A stretch of 5,240 nt of DNA. Source: UBA1038 sp964480995. GTDB taxonomy: Bacteria > Bacillota > Clostridia > Christensenellales > Aristaeellaceae. This document shows positions 1 to 5,240 of this stretch, piece by piece. Each line of letters begins with the position of its first letter. The first letter of the stretch is position 1. The notes under the pieces were generated by a model. That model did no database searches and was not told the origin of the DNA. It saw nothing but the letters and a program-made list of their open reading frames with translations. The DNA lies in NCBI GenBank assembly GCA_964480995.1, contig CAYZRZ010000136.1:1-5240 (forward strand), read 5' to 3'. The translations under genes and the position numbers were made by a program.

Positions 1-345
1 CAGCGGCAGGCCTTCCGCCCACTCGAACACGCCCAGGCAGCCGCTTGTGCCGTCATGGGCGCTGATCAGGCGGACCAGCGCCGGATGCCGCAGGTTTTGA
101 TAGTTTGGGAGCGACAGGCGCAGCTTTCGGACCGCGAGGGCAGGATCGCTGGGATAATTGATCACAGGCGCGCCTGCGTATTTCAGATAGATGCGCTGCC
201 CTTGCGGGCTCACCAGGCCGAAGCTGAGCATGCCGCAATTATGCTCATCGAACACGCTGAATACCTGCCCGTAATTTTCTATAAGGCTTAAATCGTGAAA
301 TTCCTTGAGGCGTACGGGCAGTCCGCCCACGAGAAGCGTGATCAT
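1..345 (-). CDS. Atypical serine/threonine protein kinase-like protein, N-terminal 115 codons (3' end beyond window)
   Basis: The reading frame is open from ATG at 345-343 to the left edge with no stop, so only the N-lobe of the protein is visible. It resembles the small kinase/phosphotransferase-like proteins of Clostridia and Bacilli. A strand-turn-strand with a YGQVFSVFDE segment (residues 25-34) stands where the glycine-rich loop would be. YLKYAGAP (53-60) carries a candidate ATP-anchoring lysine, K55. LRHPALVRLI (85-94) looks like the stretch entering kinase strand beta 4, and VFEWAEG (106-112) looks like the hinge. The catalytic HRD-like and DFG-like motifs would lie outside the window, so activity cannot be judged. 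No signal peptide or membrane segment is visible, so it is probably cytosolic. The start is supported by GGGAGG seven bases upstream and by the TAATG overlap with the MATE gene, which implies translational coupling. The kinase assignment comes from motif recall, and the substrate is unknown. Confidence 0.72.
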   Translation of the reverse strand, partial: MITLLVGGLPVRLKEFHDLSLIENYGQVFSVFDEHNCGMLSFGLVSPQGQRIYLKYAGAPVINYPSDPALAVRKLRLSLPNYQNLRHPALVRLISAHDGTSGCLGVFEWAEGLPL

Positions 346-1706
346 TACGTATCCTCCCTTGTCAGCTTATAGATCCATTGATCCCCCCGAAGGCGCAGGA
401 AGGCGATGATCCACTTGAAGCTCTGATCGATTCGGGTTGAAAAATATACCCAGTGCAGCGGCAGCTTGAGCACGAAGGCGGCCAGGAAGGCCGAAGGGAG
501 GACGATCAGCCAGCCGCATATCATATCCACCAGCATGACAAACCGGCTGTCACCGGCACCCCGGTTAATGCCCACAAAGCAGCTGGCATGGTAGCTGGTC
601 CCGATCAGGGTAGGCGCGCAGATGCCTGCCATGGTGAGGGCGAGCGACAGGGTTTGCGCGTCCAGGTCATAAAGTTTGAAAAAAGGAGCGCGCAGGAAGA
701 ATACAAGCGCCGCCATCACCATGCCGACAAACAGGAACATGATCTGGATGCGTTTTGAGTATTGGCGCACCAACTGAACATTGCCTGATCCGGCGGCCTT
801 GCCGACCAGTACAGCCGCGCCTCCAGCCAGCGAGAAGGTGAACAGCGTGCCCAGGTTAAACAGCATATCGGTCACGGCGGCGGCGTTCATCATCTCCTGG
901 CCCATTCGCCCGATGATCATCATCTTGATCATGCCGATCAGCGCCCACTGCGCGTCTGTCAGCCCTACAGGCAGGCCGAAACGGGTATAATCTTTCCAGG
1001 CCCATCCGCGGTGGATCATCAGGTCCCCGGGACGAAGCGGCAGAACCTTCTGCACCTTGAACAGGTAGAACACAACAATGCCCGCTTCGATCATCCGTGC
1101 CAGCACCGTAGCGATCGCCGCGCCTCGCAACCCCAGGGCAGGGAAGCCCAGCTTTCCGAAAATCAGGATATAGTTGAGGGTGATGTTTGATATCAGTGAG
1201 CCGATTGTCGCGTACAGGGTCACGCGAACCACCTCGACTCCGCGCAGGATGGCAATGCAGGCGGCAGTGAAGGCGAAGGGCAGGTAGCTGAAGGCAAGCA
1301 CCGGCAGGTACTCAAGCGCGAGGGCTGTGATCGCTTCTTCCTTTCTGCCGATCACCAGGCTCAGCGCAAGCGTCGGAAAAGCCAGTATAATCAGTACAAC
1401 CAGCGCCGAAAGGCTCAACGTGAGTGTAAAGGCGGTGGCGCACAGGGGCTTGATGCGGCCGGTATCCCGTTTCCCCCAGTACTGGCTGACCAGTATGGAA
1501 GCACCCGAGGATAGACCTAAAAGCCCGGCGTTAACAAAGTTGGTGATGCTGTTTGACTGCGCCGCGGCGGCCAGGCTGAGGCCGTGAGGGTCGAGGCTTG
1601 AGACCATCAGGTTATCGGCCATCGTAATCAGTAGCGACATCAGGGATTGAAACGCTGCCGGCAGGGCCAGCCTCAGGATGGAGCGGTAAAACCCTTTATC
1701 CTTCAT
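345..1706 (-). CDS. MATE-family efflux transporter (complete, 453 residues)
   Basis: This is an integral inner-membrane antiporter expected to export drugs or metabolites in exchange for Na+ or H+; the substrate cannot be read from sequence. The 453-residue length is normal for the family, and the hydrophobic pattern fits twelve membrane helices in two MatE repeats. Visible family marks are LALPAAFQ in helix 1, followed by D31 in the ADNLMVS segment (the position of the NorM helix-1 aspartate), SQYWGKRD (74-81) after helix 2, LNYILIFG..GLRGAAIAT (177-200) around helices 5-6, LPVGLTDAQWAL (245-256, D251 where many members have Glu) in helix 7, GRMGQE (266-271), and NRGAGDSRF (381-389) in the second repeat. 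An in-frame ATG at 1802 exists, but the start at 1706 is chosen because AGAAGG lies ten bases upstream and the predicted transcript begins near 1734. The stop TAA (347-345) overlaps the next gene's ATG. Family call is firm; substrate is unknown. Confidence 0.93.
   Translation of the reverse strand: MKDKGFYRSILRLALPAAFQSLMSLLITMADNLMVSSLDPHGLSLAAAAQSNSITNFVNAGLLGLSSGASILVSQYWGKRDTGRIKPLCATAFTLTLSLSALVVLIILAFPTLALSLVIGRKEEAITALALEYLPVLAFSYLPFAFTAACIAILRGVEVVRVTLYATIGSLISNITLNYILIFGKLGFPALGLRGAAIATVLARMIEAGIVVFYLFKVQKVLPLRPGDLMIHRGWAWKDYTRFGLPVGLTDAQWALIGMIKMMIIGRMGQEMMNAAAVTDMLFNLGTLFTFSLAGGAAVLVGKAAGSGNVQLVRQYSKRIQIMFLFVGMVMAALVFFLRAPFFKLYDLDAQTLSLALTMAGICAPTLIGTSYHASCFVGINRGAGDSRFVMLVDMICGWLIVLPSAFLAAFVLKLPLHWVYFSTRIDQSFKWIIAFLRLRGDQWIYKLTREDT
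353..358 (-). promoter_or_regulatory. Ribosome binding site of the kinase-like gene, inside the end of the MATE gene
   Basis: The minus strand reads AAGGGAGG, then ATACGTA, then ATG. GGGAGG is a strong Shine-Dalgarno sequence seven bases before the start at 345. It lies within the last codons of the exporter gene. It fixes the start of the downstream gene and supports co-translation across the TAATG junction. Confidence 0.8.
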
Positions 1707-1716
1707 AAAACAGCGA

Positions 1717-1722
1717 CCTTCT
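1717..1722 (-). promoter_or_regulatory. Ribosome binding site deciding the MATE start
   Basis: The minus strand reads AGAAGG, then ten bases, then ATG at 1706-1704. The longer reading frame from 1802 would need a start upstream of the predicted promoter, so this site selects the shorter protein. Confidence 0.65.
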
Positions 1723-1740
1723 TTATTTATTCCCGCCAAA

Positions 1741-1769
1741 ATGATAACAGGGTGTCGGGAGAGCGTCAA
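1741..1769 (-). promoter_or_regulatory. Sigma-A-type promoter for the MATE/kinase-like transcription unit
   Basis: On the minus strand the -35 box TTGACG occupies 1769-1764 and the -10 box TATCAT occupies 1746-1741, with a spacer of exactly 17 bp. Each hexamer differs from consensus at one base. Transcription should start near 1734, leaving a leader of about 28 bases before the ATG at 1706. The leader is too short for a riboswitch. Confidence 0.78.
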
Positions 1770-1789
1770 TGTCATATTTCTTGACGCTC
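1761..1789. repeat. Perfect 9-bp inverted repeat joining two divergent -35 boxes; possible shared operator
   Basis: The arms GAGCGTCAA (1761-1769) and TTGACGCTC (1781-1789) are perfect reverse complements separated by 11 bases. Each arm contains the -35 hexamer TTGACG of one of the two divergent promoters plus three further matching bases (CTC). Arm centres are 20 bp apart, about two helical turns, so a dimeric regulator could contact both on one face. The symmetry is seen directly; the operator role is inference, since six of the nine matched bases are explained by the promoters alone. Confidence 0.5.
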
Positions 1790-1809
1790 GGAAAAGGGAC
1801 AATTATAAT
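1781..1809 (+). promoter_or_regulatory. Near-consensus sigma-A promoter for the Ca2+ ATPase gene
   Basis: TTGACG (1781-1786) is followed by a 17-bp spacer and a perfect TATAAT (1804-1809). Transcription should start near 1816, giving a leader of about 39 bases that includes GGAGG at 1843-1847. The strength suggests substantial basal expression unless a regulator blocks the overlapping inverted repeat. Confidence 0.85.
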
Positions 1810-1854
1810 AATAAATAAGGCGAATGATGCCGATGAAACTATGGAGGTTTCTGA

Positions 1855-4494
1855 ATGAAATATTATTTGGAATCCACGGATCGGGTTCTGGAAGAAGTAA
1901 AAAGCAGAGCCGGAGGGCTGAGCGCGCAGGAAGCAAAGGCGCGGCTTGAGGCAAACGGGCGCAATAAGCTCAATGAGGGCGAGCACGCGACCATGCTGCA
2001 GCGTTTCCTCCAGCAGCTCAAGGAACCAATGCTGATCATTCTGATGGTCGCGGCGCTGGTATCCGGGCTGACGAGCCTTTTACAAGGAGAGCTTCATCTG
2101 ACGGATACCATCATCATTCTGATCGTCGTGCTGCTCAACGCCATCCTGGGCGTCTACCAGGAGAGCAAGGCGGAGAAAGCCATCGAGGCGCTGCAAAAGA
2201 TGAGTGCCGCGACCAGCAATGTGCTGCGCGATGGCCATGTCACCTCGGTTCCTTCAGAGGAGCTGGTGGTGGGGGACGTGATCCTGCTGGAGGCAGGCAG
2301 CGCGATCCCCGCGGACTGCCGCATCCTGGAGTCAGCCAGCCTGCAGATTGAGGAAGCCGCGCTGACGGGCGAATCCGTGCCGGTAGAAAAGTCATCGGAG
2401 AAAATCTGGCTTGGCGACGCCAAGGATGTTCAGCTTGGCGACAGGAAAAACATGTGCTTCATGGGTTCTATCGTCGTCTATGGACGCGGGCAGGCTGTCG
2501 TGACCGATACAGGCATGAACACCCAGATGGGGATGATTGCCGATACCCTGTCCAAAACGGTCGAAGGGGCTACGCCGCTGCAGATCAAATTGGGGCAGCT
2601 CAGCGGCCTGCTGACCAAAATGGTGCTCGGCATCAGCGTCTTCATCTTTCTGTTCAGCTTGATTTCCAGCGGAGATTACAGCTTTACCCACATTCTTGAT
2701 GTGTTTATGATCGCGGTATCACTGGCTGTGGCGGCCATCCCGGAGGGTCTTGCGACGGTGGTGACCATCGTTCTCTCCGTCGGCGTGACCAACATGAGCA
2801 AGCGCAACGCCATCATCCGCAAGCTTACTGCCGTTGAGACCCTGGGCAGCACGCAGATCATATGCTCTGACAAAACCGGCACGCTGACCCAGAATAAAAT
2901 GACGGTGGTGGACTGCGCCGCTCCCGATGAGAACTTGCTTGCCAGGGCGATGGCGCTGTCCTCTGACTCCGAATGGGTGGATGGACAGGCGGTCGGCGAG
3001 CCTACCGAGAACGCCCTGGTCAACTATGCCGCTGCGCTTGGCATGCCCAAGACGGAGCTGCTCAAGACCAATCAGCGCGTGGGCGAAGCGCCTTTTGACT
3101 CCATGCGCAAGCTGATGACCACGATCGTCAGGGATGAGGCGGGCAGGCTGCGCCAGTACACCAAGGGAGCGCCGGACGAGCTGCTGCGCCGCTGTGATTA
3201 CTATTGGGACGGCACGCAGGCGCTGCCCATGACCGACGAACACCGTAAGAAAATACTGTCAGACAACACCGCCATGGCCAGCCGCGCCCTGCGCGTACTG
3301 GCTGGCGCTTACCGTGATTGGGATGAGATGCCCGCGGACCAGAAACCTGCCGCGCTGGAGCGTGAGCTGGTCTTCATTGGCCTCGTCGGCATGGTGGATC
3401 CGGTGCGGGCTGAGGTGCTTCCGGCGATTGAAGAGTGCAAGCGCGCCGGCATCCGCCCTGTCATGATCACAGGCGATCATAAGGATACAGCGGCCGCCAT
3501 CGCCATGCAGCTGGGCATGATCAAAAGCCCGGATGAGGCCATCACCGGCGCTCAGCTGGACGAGATTTCGGATGAGGATTTCAAGCGCGATGTAGCCAAA
3601 TATTCTGTCTATGCCCGTGTACAGCCCGATCACAAGGTGCGCATCGTCACCGCGTGGGAGGATAACGGCAAGGTCACGGCCATGACGGGCGACGGCGTCA
3701 ATGACGCGCCTTCCATCAAAAAAGCCGATATCGGCGTGGGCATGGGCATTACGGGCACCGATGTTACCAAGAACGTGGCGGATATGGTACTGGCGGACGA
3801 TAACTTCGCCACCATTGTCCACGCGGTGGAGGAAGGCCGCAGGATCTATGACAATATCAGAAAGACGATCCAGTTCTTGCTGGCGTCCAACCTCTCAGAG
3901 GTTCTGTCGATCTTTGCGGCGACAGTGCTTGGCTTCGTTATCCTGAAGCCTGTCCATCTTCTGTGGATCAATCTGATCACCGATGTTTTCCCTGCGCTGG
4001 CCCTGGGCTTTGAGGCGCCGGACGAGGGCGTCATGAACCGTCCCCCGCGCGATAAAAACGAAGGCGTTTTCGCCGGCGGCCTGGGCGTCGACGCGCTCTA
4101 TCAGGGTATCCTGGTTGCCGTGCTGACCGTGCTGTCCTACCTGATCGGCCACTATATCGAATCCGGCGTATGGGAGTTTGTCAATTCCCGCGATGGCATG
4201 ACCATGGCCTTCCTGACGATGAACATCGCTGAAGTGTTCCACGCCTACAACATGCGTTCCCAGCGCGGTTCGGTATTCAAGCTGAAGACGCACAACCGCT
4301 TCCTCTATCTGGCGATGATCGTGTCCTTGGTGCTGACGGCGGCAGTTATCTACATCCCCTTCCTCAGCAATGCCTTTGATCTTGCGCACATTACCCTGAC
4401 GGAGTACGCCATCGCGCTGGGTCTGGCCTTCTCCACGGTACCGATCGTGGAATGCGTAAAGTTCTTCCAAAGAAAGCGGAGCAAGACAAAGTAG
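1855..4494 (+). CDS. P-type Ca2+-transporting ATPase, type IIA (SERCA/LMCA1-like), complete
   Basis: This is an ATP-driven pump of the cytoplasmic membrane, expected to expel Ca2+ from the cytosol. It has 879 residues, normal for bacterial type II pumps. Order: N-terminal cation-ATPase domain (about 1-57), helices M1-M2 (about 58-104), actuator domain with TGES at 171-174, M3-M4 with PEGL at 296-299, phosphorylation motif CSDKTGTLT with the acylated D339, nucleotide domain with F414 and KGAP (437-440), DPVR (515-518), TGD (539-541), hinge motif TGDGVNDAP (611-619), then M5-M10. Gapless comparison from memory with SERCA places E297 at E309, N679 at N768, E682 at E771, N706 at N796, T709 at T799, D710 at D800 and E793 at E908, so both Ca2+ sites have their side-chain ligands. 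There is no calmodulin-binding extension; the tail is a short basic QRKRSKTK. The start follows GGAGG by seven bases and a strong promoter. The Ca2+ specificity is inferred from these ligands. Confidence 0.95.
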   Translation: MKYYLESTDRVLEEVKSRAGGLSAQEAKARLEANGRNKLNEGEHATMLQRFLQQLKEPMLIILMVAALVSGLTSLLQGELHLTDTIIILIVVLLNAILGVYQESKAEKAIEALQKMSAATSNVLRDGHVTSVPSEELVVGDVILLEAGSAIPADCRILESASLQIEEAALTGESVPVEKSSEKIWLGDAKDVQLGDRKNMCFMGSIVVYGRGQAVVTDTGMNTQMGMIADTLSKTVEGATPLQIKLGQLSGLLTKMVLGISVFIFLFSLISSGDYSFTHILDVFMIAVSLAVAAIPEGLATVVTIVLSVGVTNMSKRNAIIRKLTAVETLGSTQIICSDKTGTLTQNKMTVVDCAAPDENLLARAMALSSDSEWVDGQAVGEPTENALVNYAAALGMPKTELLKTNQRVGEAPFDSMRKLMTTIVRDEAGRLRQYTKGAPDELLRRCDYYWDGTQALPMTDEHRKKILSDNTAMASRALRVLAGAYRDWDEMPADQKPAALERELVFIGLVGMVDPVRAEVLPAIEECKRAGIRPVMITGDHKDTAAAIAMQLGMIKSPDEAITGAQLDEISDEDFKRDVAKYSVYARVQPDHKVRIVTAWEDNGKVTAMTGDGVNDAPSIKKADIGVGMGITGTDVTKNVADMVLADDNFATIVHAVEEGRRIYDNIRKTIQFLLASNLSEVLSIFAATVLGFVILKPVHLLWINLITDVFPALALGFEAPDEGVMNRPPRDKNEGVFAGGLGVDALYQGILVAVLTVLSYLIGHYIESGVWEFVNSRDGMTMAFLTMNIAEVFHAYNMRSQRGSVFKLKTHNRFLYLAMIVSLVLTAAVIYIPFLSNAFDLAHITLTEYAIALGLAFSTVPIVECVKFFQRKRSKTK

Positions 4495-4534
4495 AAAGAA
4501 CAGAGGCGGACGGGCCGCGTCAGGTTGGGTTCTC

Positions 4535-4573
4535 AAAAAAGGATGAGCGGCCGGCTGCCGTTCATCCTTTTTT
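4535..4573. terminator. Symmetric rho-independent terminator, probably bidirectional
   Basis: Six A residues (4535-4540) precede GGATGAGCGGC (4541-4551), a five-base loop CGGCT (4552-4556), GCCGTTCATCC (4557-4567) and six T residues (4568-4573). The stem is 11 bp with one G-T pair. Because the A run and T run mirror each other, an RNA made from either strand ends in a hairpin plus U tract. It lies 40 bases after the ATPase stop and about 57 bases after the stop of the convergent peptidase gene, so it should end both transcripts. Confidence 0.88.
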
Positions 4574-4629
4574 GCGCGCCGCGCGCCGTCTTTTGCCGGG
4601 GCTTTGCGGGACCCATTCCCTGCATATAC

Positions 4630-5240
4630 TTATTGATACAGCGCCAGATACTCCTCCAGCGCCAGGTTATGCTCCTCGATAAAGCGGGAATGGATCTCGC
4701 CCACATAGCGTACATGCCAGGGCTCAGCGTCAAACCCTGTGATGTGCTCCTTATTGGCGGTGTAGCGAAGGATAAATCCGTACTCAAAGCAATGATCTTC
4801 CAGCCAGACAGCCTGCTGGGTATCGCCGAAGTAATAGCCCGGTACGGTCAGGTCAAAAGACAGGCCCGTGTGGTGTTCGCTGGTACCCGGCAGGGCTACG
4901 CTGCGCTCGGCCGCGCGGCGCGCGTTGTCTTCGCTCATCTGCCCGTCTGTCATCAGGCGCTTCACTTCGTTATCAAACAGCTCCTGCTGGCGCGCGAGCG
5001 TTCGGTACCCCTCGCTGACCTGCCAGACATCAAGGCCGTCGGCCTGCGCGGCGCGCACCATCCGGACCAAGGCCTGGACAGCCTCGCGGTCTCCCTGGAC
5101 CTGGGGATCTTTTAGTATGATCAGCCCATCCGGCACCATGGAGCTCAGCGCCACAATGTCAGGCGGCGTATAATCCGGCGGCAGCGCATTCTGGCGGTTG
5201 ACGAGCAGGGGCAGATTGTCAGCGCTGCCGGGCAGGGAAG
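4630..5240 (-). CDS. D-alanyl-D-alanine carboxypeptidase, VanY-like peptidase M15B (5' end beyond window)
   Basis: This is a zinc peptidase expected to trim the terminal D-Ala from peptidoglycan stem pentapeptides, acting outside the membrane. The frame is open from the right edge to TAA at 4632-4630, giving 202 visible residues. The GTG at 5154 is not the start, because homologous sequence continues upstream: LLVNRQNALPPDYTPPDIV is the usual segment at the head of this domain. Counting from the first full codon at 5238, SEGYR is at 75-79, the SxHxxGxSxD motif SEHHTGLSFD gives zinc ligands H122 and D129, and EPWH gives the catalytic E172 and third ligand H175. All core residues are intact. 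The signal peptide or membrane anchor must lie outside the window. Housekeeping cell-wall trimming is more likely than glycopeptide resistance, as no van regulatory or ligase genes are seen here. It converges on the ATPase gene and shares its terminator. Confidence 0.92.
   Translation of the reverse strand, partial: SLPGSADNLPLLVNRQNALPPDYTPPDIVALSSMVPDGLIILKDPQVQGDREAVQALVRMVRAAQADGLDVWQVSEGYRTLARQQELFDNEVKRLMTDGQMSEDNARRAAERSVALPGTSEHHTGLSFDLTVPGYYFGDTQQAVWLEDHCFEYGFILRYTANKEHITGFDAEPWHVRYVGEIHSRFIEEHNLALEEYLALYQ

Noticed and set aside
55..291. Plus-strand frame of 78 codons opposite the kinase-like gene.
   Set aside because: The minus-strand frame has the ribosome site, coupled start and kinase-like motifs. 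The plus-strand product has no recognisable features.
1707..1802. An in-frame ATG at 1802 would extend the MATE protein by 32 residues.
   Set aside because: The extension covers the predicted minus-strand promoter, has no family resemblance, and lies upstream of the expected transcription start near 1734. AGAAGG precedes the ATG at 1706.
1810..1854. Possible riboswitch (for example the Mn2+-sensing yybP-ykoY type often found before P-type ATPases) in the ATPase leader.
   Set aside because: The predicted leader is only about 39 bases and shows no hairpin or conserved core, too short for a known riboswitch.
1824..1949. Short open frame on the plus strand with clustered ATGs at 1824, 1827 and 1833, just before the ATPase start.
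   Set aside because: It has no good ribosome site, starts within a few bases of the predicted transcript 5' end, and most of it is an out-of-frame reading of the ATPase gene. A five-codon frame from 1841 contains the ATPase Shine-Dalgarno sequence itself.
3259..3822. Long minus-strand frames inside the ATPase gene (3259-3822, 3895-4536, 2719-3243).
   Set aside because: They are antisense shadows of a strongly conserved gene with biased third-codon positions; they lack plausible ribosome sites and recognisable domains.
4509..4521. Small hairpin GACG-GGCCG-CGTC just after the ATPase stop.
   Set aside because: A four-bp stem in GC-rich sequence is expected by chance and has no U tract; the real terminator is 14 bases further on.
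4525..5115. Plus-strand frame of 196 codons opposite the peptidase gene.
   Set aside because: It overlaps the terminator and runs antisense to an intact M15B domain with all zinc ligands, so it is a shadow.
4630..5240. Vancomycin-resistance gene interpretation of the VanY-like peptidase.
   Set aside because: VanY-like M15B enzymes are widespread housekeeping proteins in Bacillota, and no vanH, vanA/B, vanX or vanRS gene is visible in this window.

Overview
The window reads as ordinary chromosomal DNA from a GC-rich member of the Bacillota, most likely class Clostridia. This is inferred from the style of the proteins (a clostridial-type MATE exporter, a SERCA-like bacterial Ca2+ ATPase, a VanY-type M15B peptidase), purine-rich GGAGG ribosome sites and consensus sigma-A promoters. 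No species is claimed. There is no RNA gene, CRISPR array, insertion sequence or phage gene that I can support.

Layout: two genes run leftward from a central divergent control region. They are a MATE-family multidrug/solute exporter (345-1706, minus) and, overlapping its stop codon as TAATG, the first 115 codons of an atypical eukaryotic-like protein kinase/phosphotransferase that runs off the left edge (345-1, minus). Rightward from the same control region lies a complete 879-residue P-type Ca2+ ATPase (1855-4494, plus). It is followed by a symmetric, probably bidirectional terminator (4535-4573). Converging on that terminator from the right edge is a VanY-like D,D-carboxypeptidase (5240-4630, minus) that lacks its N-terminus.

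The most informative non-coding stretch is 1707-1854. Two near-consensus sigma-A promoters stand back to back, each TTGACG, 17 bp, then TATAAT (plus) or TATCAT (minus). Their -35 boxes form the two arms of a perfect 9-bp inverted repeat. The exporter and the Ca2+ pump may therefore share control at one site. The minus-strand promoter also shows that the exporter begins at 1706, not at the upstream ATG at 1802, because transcription should begin near 1734.

Functionally, the complete genes are membrane transporters (Ca2+ extrusion and a cation-coupled exporter) and the right-hand gene acts on the cell wall. The kinase-like gene is the only member without an obvious role and is the least ordinary part. 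I see no convincing new multi-gene system in this window.
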